Assembly: GCA_044226785.1 (NCBI GenBank)
Contig: JBGAGK010000017.1
Location: forward strand, 45,478-109,477
Source of the DNA: TMP-86 sp039807285
GTDB taxonomy: Bacteria; Pseudomonadota; Gammaproteobacteria; Steroidobacterales; Steroidobacteraceae
DNA: 64,000 nucleotides
Direction of reading: 5' to 3'
Part shown: in pieces, positions 17,504 through 26,213 of the stretch
How the letters are laid out: the number at the start of each line of letters is the position of its first letter
Position numbering within the stretch: the first letter of the stretch is position 1
The notes under the pieces: generated by a model
Told to the model about the DNA's origin: nothing
Databases searched by the model: none
What the model saw: only the letters and a program-made list of their open reading frames with translations
Program-made: the position numbers and the translations under genes

Positions 17504-19128
17504 GGCCTTTCTCTCATCGGGCCTTCAGTCGTACCGCCCTGTGGGCCGCCGCGGCTCTGGGCGTGGCGCTTCTGGTCCGTCACCTGCCCTCGGGAAGTGC
17601 GGGCGCTCCGCCGCCGGACACGCTGCGACGGGCCAATGGCGCGGAAGCCGAATCACTGGATCCGCAGGCCGCGCGCTCCGAAGCCGCGCTCACCATCGCG
17701 CGTGATCTGTTCGAGGGCCTGACCGAGGTGGGCACCGGTGGCGAGCCATTGCCGGCCGCGGCCGAGCGCATCGAGATCTCCGCTGACGGCCTGGACTACG
17801 TGTTTCATCTTCGCAAAGGTGCCCGCTGGTCCAATGGTGACCCGGTGGAGGCGGCGGATTTCGTGGCCGCCTGGCGCCGGCTGGTCGACCCGGCCACGGC
17901 GGCGCCGTATGCGCAGATGCTGGCCGATGTACGGGGTGCGACGGATATCGTCCAGCGGCGTGCTTCGCCTGACACGCTGGGCGTGCAGGCCGTGGACGCG
18001 TACACGCTGCATGTCCATCTGGCGCATCCGTCCGCGCATTTCCTGAAGATCCTCACACACCCCTCGACATTCCCCCTGCATCGCGCAGACCCTGGCAGGA
18101 GTCACTTCGCCAAGCCGGGCCGTCTCGTATCCAATGGCGCCTACAAGGTCACCCGCTGGGACTTCGGCTCGAAAATTGTCGCCGAACGCAACCGCAACTA
18201 CTGGAATGATGCGCACACCCGCATCGGCCGGATCGAATACGGGTCGTTCACGGATCCGGCCGCCGAGCTCGCTGCCTACCGGGCCGGGGCGCTGGATATC
18301 ACCTCCTCGGTGCCAACGCCACAGATCCCCTGGATTCGCGAGCATCTGGGCGCGGAGCTGCACGTGTCACCGCAGATGGCGGTGTACTACTACGCGCTGA
18401 ACCTGAAATCGCCCGTCTTCGAGAACGCTCCCGCGCTTCGCCGGGCCCTGTCGCTGGTCATCGACCGGGACAGGCTGGTGAGATCCATCACCGGACTGGG
18501 CGAGATGCCTGCCTTCGGATTCGTGCCGCCGGCCACATCGGGGTTTGCCGGCATTCAGCCCGAAGAGGCGGCGTGGAGCATGCCCGAGCGCATCGCGCGC
18601 GCCCGCAAATTGCTGCGTGAGTCGGGAACGCCGATTCCCGCGCGCATCGAGCTGCGCTACAACACCGGCGAGGTGCATGCGCGACTGGCACTGGCCGTGG
18701 CCTCGATGTGGAAAGAGGCGCTGGGCATCCAGACCACGCTGCGCGCCGAGGAGTTCAAGGTGTTGCTCGCCGGGATCGAGCGTCGCGATCCTGATCTTCA
18801 GGTGTTCCGCGGGAGCTGGGTGGCGGACTACGATGATGCCTACAGTTTCCTGCAGTTGCTGCGCACCGGCTTTGGCATCAATCAACCCGGCTACGCAAAT
18901 CCTGCCTACGATGCGGCGCTGGATGAGGCCAGCCGCGAGCGCGACCCGGCACTTCGTGCTCAGGCGCTGCGACGCGCTCAGCAATTGATGCTCGAGGACC
19001 AGCCCGTCATCCCGCTGTTCTTCTACGTCAACAAGCACCTGGTGAAGCCACGGGTCCAGGGGTATCACGACAACGTACTCAACATCCTCTACAGCAAGGA
19101 TCTGGGACTGACAGGGCGGGGGAGATGA
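17500..19128 (+). CDS. Oligopeptide ABC transporter substrate-binding protein (OppA/MppA-like, SBP family 5)
   Basis: A protein of 542 aa if translation begins at the TTG at 17500, overlapping the mnmG stop as TTGA; the longer open frame from 17203 is a shadow of mnmG. The start yields a short basic n-region and a hydrophobic segment (TALWAAAALGVALLV), then family-5 landmarks: RANGAEAESLDPQ, HLRKGARWSNGDPVEAADFVAAWRR, VSNGAYKVTRWDFGSKIVAERNRNYWN, and QNQ-like NQPGYANPAYD. These proteins bind peptides in the periplasm. No opp permease or ATPase gene is nearby, so it is an orphan or shares other permeases. Confidence 0.87.
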   Translation: MRPFSHRAFSRTALWAAAALGVALLVRHLPSGSAGAPPPDTLRRANGAEAESLDPQAARSEAALTIARDLFEGLTEVGTGGEPLPAAAERIEISADGLDYVFHLRKGARWSNGDPVEAADFVAAWRRLVDPATAAPYAQMLADVRGATDIVQRRASPDTLGVQAVDAYTLHVHLAHPSAHFLKILTHPSTFPLHRADPGRSHFAKPGRLVSNGAYKVTRWDFGSKIVAERNRNYWNDAHTRIGRIEYGSFTDPAAELAAYRAGALDITSSVPTPQIPWIREHLGAELHVSPQMAVYYYALNLKSPVFENAPALRRALSLVIDRDRLVRSITGLGEMPAFGFVPPATSGFAGIQPEEAAWSMPERIARARKLLRESGTPIPARIELRYNTGEVHARLALAVASMWKEALGIQTTLRAEEFKVLLAGIERRDPDLQVFRGSWVADYDDAYSFLQLLRTGFGINQPGYANPAYDAALDEASRERDPALRAQALRRAQQLMLEDQPVIPLFFYVNKHLVKPRVQGYHDNVLNILYSKDLGLTGRGR

Positions 19129-19214
19129 AGTGGCGCCCTCACCCGGCCCCGAAGTCCGACACCACGACGTGACTGGGCATACAATCGGGACAATTCAACC
19201 ACAGGAATGGGGCC

Positions 19215-19736
19215 ATGGCAGATCACGAAATCGCTGAAATCAAGAGGGTCTTTGTTTCCCGGCTCGATACGCTTGCCCACATCCTCGATGTGGGTGAAAA
19301 GCACCTGCCGGACATGGGCGCAGCCCTGAAGGAGCGCCTTGCCCCTGACATGTTCCCGCTCGGTGCGCAGATCGCCATCGCATGCAATCAGCCGCGCGGC
19401 TTTTCCCAATGGTGCGCCGGCAAGGCTGTCGAAAATCTGTCTCCCGAGGTCGACTCGCTCCGGCTGGCCCGCACGCACATCCAGCAGACAATGGATCTGG
19501 TCAAAGCCGTCCAGGCGGATGACCGGAAGCTGGATGAGACCAAGCGCATCGGGCTGGGCCAGGGCAGGTACTGTGATCTTCCGGCACGCCAGTACGTGGC
19601 CGATTACCTGTTGCCCAACCTGTACTTTCACATCACCACGACCTACGCAATCCTGCGCAAGCTCGGTGCTCCGCTGGGAAAGGCGGATTTCATGACGTTC
19701 CTCGCGCCGCATGTCAAATCCGGGAACAATTCCTGA
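19215..19736 (+). CDS. DUF1993 family protein
   Basis: A protein of 173 aa with the DUF1993 pattern: RLAPDMFPLGAQIAIACNQPRGF near residue 40, a central helix pair, and the conserved end YLLPNLYFHITTTYAILRKLGAPLGKADFM. The fold is a DinB-like four-helix bundle; no biochemical role is established. It is soluble, with no signal peptide. It stands alone between the OppA-like gene and a small membrane gene. Confidence 0.88.
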   Translation: MADHEIAEIKRVFVSRLDTLAHILDVGEKHLPDMGAALKERLAPDMFPLGAQIAIACNQPRGFSQWCAGKAVENLSPEVDSLRLARTHIQQTMDLVKAVQADDRKLDETKRIGLGQGRYCDLPARQYVADYLLPNLYFHITTTYAILRKLGAPLGKADFMTFLAPHVKSGNNS

Positions 19737-19892
19737 AAGAGACCGGGCGCGTTCAATGTCTTGTCTCCGCGTGCTTTGAACCGTCGGCTGATCCCGTGGT
19801 TCGAATCGCAGCACCAGATGCCATGGCACTGCACTGTCGTCGAGGCAGGAGTACCATCCATCATCGGGGATTTCCAGAAACTGGAGGCAACA

Positions 19893-20291
19893 ATGAATAT
19901 GGACAAACGCTTTCTGATCTGGTCGCTGGGCTTTGCCGTCATGGGATTGTCGTTGGGAATCTACATGGCGGCTTCCAACAACCATGGCGAGCTGGTGACC
20001 CATGCCCACATCCTGCTGATCGGATTCCTGCTCTCGTTCGTATACAGCCTCATTCACCGCTTGTGGCTGGTCAATCCAGCGCGCGGCATCGCGACCATCC
20101 AGTTCGTGGTGCATCAGGCGGCGGCGGCTACGCTAGCCGTGAGCCTGTTTCTTCTGTTTGCTGGTGTCTTGCCCCTGGCCAGACTCGAACCGATCCTCGG
20201 TCTTGCGTCGATCAGTGTGCTGTTCTCGATGGTATTGATGATCTACATGATCATCCGGTTCGGTACGGGAAAGCCTGCCGAGGCGGGTTGA
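19893..20291 (+). CDS. Small four-helix membrane protein, conserved hypothetical
   Basis: A protein of 132 aa from the ATG at 19893, chosen for the GGAGG at 19883-19887 five bases upstream; the frame is open back to 19761 without a ribosome site. Four hydrophobic helices are visible, and the second starts with a His pair (HGELVTHAHILLIGFLLSFVYSLIHRLWL) that recalls haem- or copper-oxidase-like membrane proteins. No family name can be given with confidence. The cupin gene follows after 37 nt. Confidence 0.7.
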   Translation: MNMDKRFLIWSLGFAVMGLSLGIYMAASNNHGELVTHAHILLIGFLLSFVYSLIHRLWLVNPARGIATIQFVVHQAAAATLAVSLFLLFAGVLPLARLEPILGLASISVLFSMVLMIYMIIRFGTGKPAEAG

Positions 20292-20328
20292 CTGCCTTCG
20301 CAGCGCCCGTCACACACAGGAGCATGAC

Positions 20329-20742
20329 ATGAAGCAGTTCTCGACGAGTTCCTGGATCGCAGGGCTCGGGCTGTTTGGCCTGGGTGTCGCCACCGGGCTC
20401 GCGGCGCGCACCCTGACCGACTCCCCGCAACGGGTTGAACAGAAGAGGGTTGATCTGTCCGGAGCTCCCGGCATGGAGGTCATTGCCTCGATCGCCGAGT
20501 ACAAGCCGGGGGAATCGATCGGTCTGCACATCCATCACGGAATCGAGGCCGCTTACATCGTGCAGGGTGCATCGATCCAGACCGTCGGCGGGGAACCTGC
20601 GAAGCTGTCTGCGGGCTCTACGTTGTTGAACCTGCGGGACGTGAAGCATGGCGGATTCAAGGTGGTTGGGGATGCGCCGCTCAAACTGTTTACGGTGCAC
20701 ATCGTCGACAAGGGACGCCCGCTGTACGACTACTCACGGTAG
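20329..20742 (+). CDS. Membrane-anchored or exported cupin-domain protein
   Basis: A protein of 137 aa. An N-terminal hydrophobic segment (SSWIAGLGLFGLGVATGLAAR) is followed by a single cupin barrel with the metal motif SIGLHIHHGIEAAYIVQGASIQTVGGE (two His plus Glu) and LRDVKHGGFKVVG containing the late His. It probably faces the periplasm. The function is unknown; similar small cupins bind a metal and a small ligand. It is 37 nt downstream of the four-helix membrane gene and is likely co-transcribed. Confidence 0.8.
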   Translation: MKQFSTSSWIAGLGLFGLGVATGLAARTLTDSPQRVEQKRVDLSGAPGMEVIASIAEYKPGESIGLHIHHGIEAAYIVQGASIQTVGGEPAKLSAGSTLLNLRDVKHGGFKVVGDAPLKLFTVHIVDKGRPLYDYSR

Positions 20743-20799
20743 ATACCGCTCGCCCGACCGGGCCTGTGCCGAGCTCTGGAACTGTGGACGACAATACTG

Positions 20800-21720
20800 A
20801 TGGATGAGCACGACCTTTCCGGCCTTGGTAAACGCTATGCGGCTGCCTGGAGCAGTCAGGATCCGGCGCGACTCGCGTCATTGGATCGGGATGGCCGCAT
20901 TGCGAGATCGGAAGGTCACTTCGATGAAGCTGATTACCAGCGACAGCTGCAGGCCGGCACCGCTTCGAGCTCACAACTCTGGAATGCCGCGCAATACGCG
21001 CGCAACGCCCGCTTTGTCGCCGATCTCGGGGCACCCGTGGTCGACCTGCTGGATCCGAAGCCCGGCGAGAGCATCCTTGACCTCGGCTGCGGCGATGGTG
21101 CGCTGACCGCGGGACTGGTGAAGGCCGGGTGCCGGGTGATCGGTGTCGATGCGAGTGCCGACATGATCGCGGCCGCAAGAACAGTGGGGCTCGATGCGCG
21201 CGTCATGGATGGGCAGTCGCTTCCCTTCGTGGGCGAGTTCGATGCGGTGTTCTCCAATGCAGCATTGCACTGGATGAAACAACCGGACCGCGTGATTGCG
21301 GGAGTATGGCGGGCACTGAAGCCGGGCGGGCGCTTCGTCGGGGAAATGGGCGGGCATGGCAATGTCGCCCACATCGTCTCGGCGCTGGAGACCGCAATGG
21401 CGGCGCGAGGTATTGCAGTCACCAGTCCCTGGTACTTCCCGACGCCCGAAGCGTATCGGACGCTGCTCGAAGCCGGCGGATTCGAAGTGAATCAGATGGA
21501 ACTCTTTCCGCGCCCGACCGTGCTGCCTGGTGACGTGGGCGCCTGGCTCGAGACCTTTGCCCAGCCGTTCACCTCGGCGCTGCCCGAACCTTATCGACCC
21601 GCGCTCATCGCCGAGTTGGTCGATGCGCTGCGGCCTGTGCTCAAGGGCGCGGACGGCCATTGGCGGGCAGACTATGTTCGTCTGCGATTCTCGGCCTCGC
21701 GGGCTCTTTCACCATCCTGA
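20800..21720 (+). CDS. Class I SAM-dependent methyltransferase
   Basis: A protein of 306 aa. SAM-binding motif I is ESILDLGCGDGALTAGLVKAG, motif II VIGVDASADMIAAAR, and the post-motif FDAVFSNAALHWM; the body resembles trans-aconitate 2-methyltransferase relatives. The first 50 residues (LGKRYAAAWSSQDPARLAS...) are extra to this family and look like the start of a SnoaL-type domain, so either this is a fusion remnant or the true start is internal (the catalytic part begins near SSSQLWNAAQYARNARF). The substrate is unknown. Confidence 0.85.
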   Translation: MDEHDLSGLGKRYAAAWSSQDPARLASLDRDGRIARSEGHFDEADYQRQLQAGTASSSQLWNAAQYARNARFVADLGAPVVDLLDPKPGESILDLGCGDGALTAGLVKAGCRVIGVDASADMIAAARTVGLDARVMDGQSLPFVGEFDAVFSNAALHWMKQPDRVIAGVWRALKPGGRFVGEMGGHGNVAHIVSALETAMAARGIAVTSPWYFPTPEAYRTLLEAGGFEVNQMELFPRPTVLPGDVGAWLETFAQPFTSALPEPYRPALIAELVDALRPVLKGADGHWRADYVRLRFSASRALSPS

Positions 21721-21749
21721 ACATCATCCATTCGCGCTAAAGGCACCCC

Positions 21750-22211
21750 ATGTCTTTCCTGGATCTGAAGGTTCCCCCGCCCCTCATCGCCTTGTTGGTG
21801 GGCCTTGCCATGTGGTTCGCCGTGCCTGTGGGTCCGGCACTGCATCTGGGCCCCGCCACGCGGTACGGTATCGCATCCGCCATCGGAGTCGCCGGCCTGG
21901 CATTCATCATTTCGGGTCTGACCGGATTCCGGAGGGCGCAGACCACGACGAATCCCCAAAAACCGGAGCGCGCCTCTGTGCTGGTCACCGGCGGCGTCTA
22001 CCGGTTGACCCGTAACCCCATGTACCTCGGACTGTGCTTCCTGCTCACGGCGTGGGCCGTGCTTCTGTCAGCGGGTCTGCTTTTCCTCGGCCCGTTCATC
22101 TTCGCGCTGTACATCACGCGCTTCCAGATCCGGCCCGAAGAACGGACATTGAGCCGGATATTCGGCCAGGAGTACGCCGACTACATGAGCCGCGTCAGGC
22201 GCTGGCTGTAG
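21750..22211 (+). CDS. Isoprenylcysteine carboxyl methyltransferase (ICMT/PEMT-like) family membrane protein
   Basis: A protein of 153 aa with four predicted helices and the family motifs VLVTGGVYRLTRNPMYLG and RPEERTLSRIFGQEYADYMSRVRRWL (conserved E-E and YxxYxxxVxRW), the SAM-binding region of bacterial ICMT/DUF1295-like proteins. Bacterial members methylate unknown, probably lipid or isoprenoid, substrates at the membrane. It starts 29 nt after the previous methyltransferase and may be co-transcribed with it. Confidence 0.9.
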   Translation: MSFLDLKVPPPLIALLVGLAMWFAVPVGPALHLGPATRYGIASAIGVAGLAFIISGLTGFRRAQTTTNPQKPERASVLVTGGVYRLTRNPMYLGLCFLLTAWAVLLSAGLLFLGPFIFALYITRFQIRPEERTLSRIFGQEYADYMSRVRRWL

Positions 22212-22235
22212 CCCCGGAAGCTCCGGCAGGCGCGC

Positions 22236-22448
22236 TCAGCGCTTTCCTTTCTTGCGTTTTCCCCGCGGTACGGTGACCTCGTCGGGGCGCCAGGGCTTTC
22301 CCTGTCGTTCCTCGATGTAGGCGCGGATCAGGCGCCGCACGACCTGCGAGGGCGTTGCATCTTCTTCCACGCAGAGTCGCTCGAAGACGTCCTTCTTGCG
22401 GGGGTCGATCAGAACCGTCAGGCGGGCGGTGCGGTCTTCGAGTGTCAA
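22236..22448 (-). CDS. Ribbon-helix-helix (CopG-type) DNA-binding protein
   Basis: A protein of 70 aa. The N-terminal strand TARLTVLIDPRKKDVFERLC is followed by the helix-turn-helix TPSQVVRRLIRAYIEER and a very basic tail (PRGKRKKGKR). RHH proteins bind inverted repeats as dimers. It is divergent from the hydrogenase-4-like operon, with an inverted repeat in the gap between them, so it may regulate itself and that operon. No toxin gene is adjacent. Confidence 0.75.
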   Translation of the reverse strand: MTLEDRTARLTVLIDPRKKDVFERLCVEEDATPSQVVRRLIRAYIEERQGKPWRPDEVTVPRGKRKKGKR

Positions 22449-22485
22449 GGGGCGGGCTCTTCACATTGGAGTCTCAGCGAATGAT

Positions 22486-22500
22486 AATACGATGCGTATT
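22486..22500. promoter_or_regulatory. Inverted repeat between the RHH gene and the Ehr operon
   Basis: AATACG-ATG-CGTATT, a perfect 6-bp repeat with a 3-nt spacer, lies in an AT-rich patch containing TAATAC. It is 37 nt upstream of the RHH start and 62 nt upstream of hyfB, well placed as a shared operator. Binding by the RHH protein is inference. Confidence 0.45.
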
Positions 22501-22562
22501 GAAGGTGAACACCGCCGCGGTGCCCGGTCCCTGCCGGGGAGTGGCGCCGCAGCCTCGAGGAA

Positions 22563-24587
22563 GTGACCACAAGCCTTTCATTGCCGTACCCCGGCCATCT
22601 GGATGTCTGCCTGAGCCTGATCGCGGCCTGGCTGGCGACCGGTGCTGCCGGTCTCGTCTCTCCGCGCAGCGTGCGCTACGCGGGTCGTGTGCTGTTCGTC
22701 CTGGGAGCCCTGGTCGGGTTCGCGCTGGCCGTCGTCGCGGCATCCAGTCTTTTTCACGGCGTGACCGAGACCCGGATCCTGCTGGCAGGACTGCCTGATC
22801 TTCCCTTCCACCTGCGGCTCGATCCACTCTCCAGCGTGTTCGTGCTCCTGCTCGGTGTCGCCGGAGCGGGAGTGTCACTGTTCGCCGCAGGCTACTTCCG
22901 TGACAGCGACGGGATGGCGCCCGGGCTCATGTGTCTGCTGTATCACGTGTTCCTGGCGAGCATGGGCCTGGTGGTACTCGCGGACGATGCCTATGCCTAC
23001 ATGGTCGGCTGGGAGCTCATGGCGGTCTCGTCCTACTTCCTGGTCACCACCCAGCACCGGATTCCCGAGATACGCAGTGCGGGCTTCCTGTACCTGCTCA
23101 TGGCGCACCTCAGCGCGCTGGCCATCCTGCTTTCCTTCGGCATCATGCAGGGCGGCAGCTGGCATTTCACCTTCGATGCCATGCGCTCGGCGCACCTGTC
23201 TGCTGAATGGGCCACGGGGGCCTTTCTGCTCGCACTGGCGGGCTTCGGCGCCAAGGCGGGGCTGGTGCCGCTCCACGTCTGGTTGCCGGAGGCGCATCCG
23301 GCAGCGCCCTCACCCGTGTCGGCTCTCCTGTCCGGCGTGATGCTCAAGACGGCCATTTACGGCATGTTGCGGGTCACGTTCGATCTTCTGGGCCATCCGG
23401 TCTGGTGGTGGGGACTTGCGCCTCTTTCGGCCGGCCTTCTGACGGCGCTTTTCGGTGTGGTCTTCGCGGCCGTGCAGACGGACATGAAGCGTCTTCTCGC
23501 CTACTCCTCGATCGAGAACGTGGGCCTGATTTTCACTGCACTGGGCCTTGGCATCGTATTCCTGGGCGTCGGAATGCCGGCCGTGGCGGCGCTGGCGCTG
23601 CTCGCAGCGCTGTATCACTCGCTCAATCATGCGGCGATGAAGAGTCTGCTGTTCCTGGGCACAGGCTCGGTGCTGCATGCCACAGGCCAGCGAAATCTCG
23701 GCCGTCTCGGTGGTCTCATCCACCGCATGCCCTGGGTGGCGGTGCTCACACTGGTGGGTGCCCTTGCGCTGGCTGGTCTGCCGCCGCTCAACGGTTTCGT
23801 GTCCGAATGGCTCCTGCTGCAGTCGTTCCTGTTCGCCGACGGGGTGCCGCGCGCGTTCGTCAACCTGCTGATTCCGCTGGGCCTGGCCGTCGTCGCGCTC
23901 TGTGCTGCACTTGCCGCTTACGTCATGGTGAAGTTCTACGGCGTCATCTTCCTCGGTCTGCCGCGCGAGAAGTCGCTTGCGCAGGCGCATGACTGCGGAT
24001 GGCTGGAGCGTCTGGGACTGGGCTGGCTTGCCCTGGTCTGCCTGGGGCTGGGTCTGTTGCCCGCGCAGGTCATCTCGCTCCTTGCACCCGTCACGCGGCA
24101 GCTCACCGGCAGCGCTGCCCCGCAGGGAGCAACCTGGTGGCTGCTCGCACCCGTGCCCGGTCGTGCGGTCTCGTATTCCCCGCTCGTCTTCCTGACCGCC
24201 ACCGCGGCCGTCGTGATCCTGACGACGCTGCTGGTCCGGCTCTTCTACCACCAGCGCGTACGGCGCGCGCGTGCCTGGGATTGCGGCTTCGGCGAACTCA
24301 CGTCGAGGATGCAGGATACGGCCGAGGGCTTCGGTCAACCCATCCGCAACATCTTCCAGTCGTTCTTCGCCATCGAGCGCGACCTGCCGACACCCTGGGA
24401 TACGGCGCCGCGCTATCGCATCCTCATCTCGGACCGGATCTGGCGGGGACTGTATGAACCCGTGTCGCGCTGGGTGAGGCGGCTGGCCGACACGGTCGCG
24501 ATCCTTCAGCAGGGCCGCATCTCCGTGTATCTGCTCTACAGCTTCGTGACCCTCATTTTCCTGCTCGCCGTGGTGCTGGCCACATGA
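22563..24587 (+). CDS. Hydrogenase-4 subunit B-like proton-translocating membrane subunit (HyfB/HycC, NuoL/MrpA family)
   Basis: A protein of 674 aa, starting at GTG 22563. It has about 15 TM helices with the antiporter-like core: YMVGWELMAVSSYFLVTTQ (Glu in TM5), AKAGLVPLHVWLPEAHPAAPSPVSALLSGVMLK (Lys in TM7/8), DMKRLLAYSSIENVG and YHSLNHAAMKSLLFLGTGSV. These motifs form the proton path in complex I and group 4 hydrogenases. The C-terminal part (RRARAWDCGFGELTSRMQ) is characteristic of HyfB. It is the first gene of a six-gene complex and overlaps the next gene by ATGA. Confidence 0.92.
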   Translation: MTTSLSLPYPGHLDVCLSLIAAWLATGAAGLVSPRSVRYAGRVLFVLGALVGFALAVVAASSLFHGVTETRILLAGLPDLPFHLRLDPLSSVFVLLLGVAGAGVSLFAAGYFRDSDGMAPGLMCLLYHVFLASMGLVVLADDAYAYMVGWELMAVSSYFLVTTQHRIPEIRSAGFLYLLMAHLSALAILLSFGIMQGGSWHFTFDAMRSAHLSAEWATGAFLLALAGFGAKAGLVPLHVWLPEAHPAAPSPVSALLSGVMLKTAIYGMLRVTFDLLGHPVWWWGLAPLSAGLLTALFGVVFAAVQTDMKRLLAYSSIENVGLIFTALGLGIVFLGVGMPAVAALALLAALYHSLNHAAMKSLLFLGTGSVLHATGQRNLGRLGGLIHRMPWVAVLTLVGALALAGLPPLNGFVSEWLLLQSFLFADGVPRAFVNLLIPLGLAVVALCAALAAYVMVKFYGVIFLGLPREKSLAQAHDCGWLERLGLGWLALVCLGLGLLPAQVISLLAPVTRQLTGSAAPQGATWWLLAPVPGRAVSYSPLVFLTATAAVVILTTLLVRLFYHQRVRRARAWDCGFGELTSRMQDTAEGFGQPIRNIFQSFFAIERDLPTPWDTAPRYRILISDRIWRGLYEPVSRWVRRLADTVAILQQGRISVYLLYSFVTLIFLLAVVLAT

Positions 24588-25537
24588 AATCCGGTCCGTT
24601 CGTCGCCCAGGTGCTGGAAATCGTGGTCTCACTTGCCGCCGCCCCCATTTTCCTCGGCTGGGTGAACCAATGTCGCGCATGGCTTGCCAATCGCACCGCG
24701 CCCAGCGTGCTCCTGCCCTATCGAAACATCCGCAAACTGTTCCACAAGGAGGCGGTGCTCGCAGAAAACGCCTCGCTGCTCTTCCGGGCCACCCCCTATG
24801 TCGTTTTCGGCACCATGGTGGTGGCCGCCGGCATCATCCCCTCGCTTGCCGCCCAGCTGCCCCTGGTGATTGCCGCCGACGCGATCGCGCTGGTGGGCCT
24901 GTTCGCAACTGCGCGTGTGTTCCTGTCGCTCGCAGCGATGGATGTCGGTACGGCGTTCGGGACGCTGGGAGCCCGCCGCGAGATGATGATCGGGTTCCTT
25001 GCCGAGCCGGCGCTGCTGATGGTCATCTTCGTCGCTTCGACGGTTCCGGCGACCACGGCACTGCCGGCGATCTCCGCGCATCTGGCCGGTGCGGAGCTGT
25101 CCATCGACCCGAGCCTCGCCTTCACCGCCATCGCATTCACGCTGGTCCTGCTCGCCGAGAATGCGCGCATTCCGGTCGACAACCCTGCGACGCATCTTGA
25201 ACTCACGATGATCCACGAGGCCATGCTGCTGGAATACTCGGCGCGCCATCTCGCCCTCATGGAATGGGCCTCATCCCTACGCCTGTTCAACTACGCCTGC
25301 ATCGGCTTTGCGCTGTTCGTGCCGTGGGGCATTGCCGGTGGGGACATCGGCCCTCTCGGGCTGATTCTCGCTCTTCCCGTGCTTGCAACGAAGCTGGCGG
25401 TCGCAGGGTTTGGCCTGGCTGTCATCGAAACCGTTTCGGCCAAGCTGCGCATCATGCGCGCGCCGGAGTTCCTTGCGACCGCATTCCTGTTTGCGGTGCT
25501 CGGGCTCCTGGTCCATGGACTGCTGAGTTCAACCTGA
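24584..25537 (+). CDS. Hydrogenase-4 subunit C-like membrane anchor (HyfC/HycD, NuoH family)
   Basis: A protein of 317 aa with eight or so TM helices. NuoH-family signatures are LLPYRNIRKLFHKE near residue 45 and the acidic loop ENARIPVDNPATHLELTMIHEAMLLEYSAR (about 190-220), which in complex I lines the quinone/proton-coupling chamber. It joins the membrane arm to the soluble GI module. It begins within the stop of hyfB and ends 7 nt before hyfE. Confidence 0.93.
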   Translation: MKSGPFVAQVLEIVVSLAAAPIFLGWVNQCRAWLANRTAPSVLLPYRNIRKLFHKEAVLAENASLLFRATPYVVFGTMVVAAGIIPSLAAQLPLVIAADAIALVGLFATARVFLSLAAMDVGTAFGTLGARREMMIGFLAEPALLMVIFVASTVPATTALPAISAHLAGAELSIDPSLAFTAIAFTLVLLAENARIPVDNPATHLELTMIHEAMLLEYSARHLALMEWASSLRLFNYACIGFALFVPWGIAGGDIGPLGLILALPVLATKLAVAGFGLAVIETVSAKLRIMRAPEFLATAFLFAVLGLLVHGLLSST

Positions 25538-25544
25538 GAACGCC

Positions 25545-26213
25545 ATGACACACCTGCCCTTCGATCAGCAACTCCTGAACGCCTGTGCGGCCCTGATGCT
25601 GCTCCTGGCCTTCGTCATGCTGTCGCAGCGGCGCATCGTGAGCCTGGTGAATCTCTATGCGGTCCAGGGCGCCGTGCTTGCGGCTGCCACGTTCCTCCTC
25701 GCCTGGCGTACCGGAGACAGGCAGCTGTATTTTTCCGCGGCACTCACCCTTGCCCTCAAGATGGCCTTGCTGCCGTGGTTGCTGCATCGGTTGATACGCC
25801 GGCTTCAGGTCTACTGGGATACCGAGCCGCTGCTCAATATCTCCGGAACCATGCTGGCCGGGATCGTGGTCGTGGTCTTCGCCTTCGGTCTTGCCCAGCC
25901 GATCTCGCAGCTGGCAACCACTTCCATGCGCAACGCGATCGGCATCGCCGTGGCTACCATACTGCTGGCGTTCCTGATGATGATCACGCGCCGCAAGGCC
26001 ATGTCCCAGGTCATGGGCTTCCTGTCGATGGAGAATGGATTGTTCTTTGGCGCGATGAGTGCAACCTACGGCATGCCGATGATCATCGAACTCGGCATTG
26101 CGCTGGATGTCCTCGTGGCCGTGTTCGTGCTCGGCATCTTCTTCTTCCAGATTCGCGAGCAGTTCGACAGCCTCGATCTGCATCACCTCGAGCGCCTGAG
26201 CGAGCGGCAATGA
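25545..26213 (+). CDS. Hydrogenase-4 component E-like protein (HyfE, NuoK-like)
   Basis: A protein of 222 aa with six to seven TM helices. The first half (LSQRRIVSLVNLYAVQGAVLAAATFLLAW) and the second (RRKAMSQVMGFLSMENGLFFGAM) resemble MrpC/NuoK units; the Glu in SMENGLF is the conserved buried acid. HyfE is found in hydrogenase-4-type and Ehr complexes. Its stop overlaps the start of hyfF (AATGA). Confidence 0.9.
   Translation: MTHLPFDQQLLNACAALMLLLAFVMLSQRRIVSLVNLYAVQGAVLAAATFLLAWRTGDRQLYFSAALTLALKMALLPWLLHRLIRRLQVYWDTEPLLNISGTMLAGIVVVVFAFGLAQPISQLATTSMRNAIGIAVATILLAFLMMITRRKAMSQVMGFLSMENGLFFGAMSATYGMPMIIELGIALDVLVAVFVLGIFFFQIREQFDSLDLHHLERLSERQ

Noticed and set aside
19790..19830. A GTTCGAATC stretch resembling a tRNA T-loop
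   Set aside because: The flanking bases do not pair into a T-stem and no acceptor stem, D-arm or anticodon arm can be built; it is intergenic sequence before a small membrane gene.
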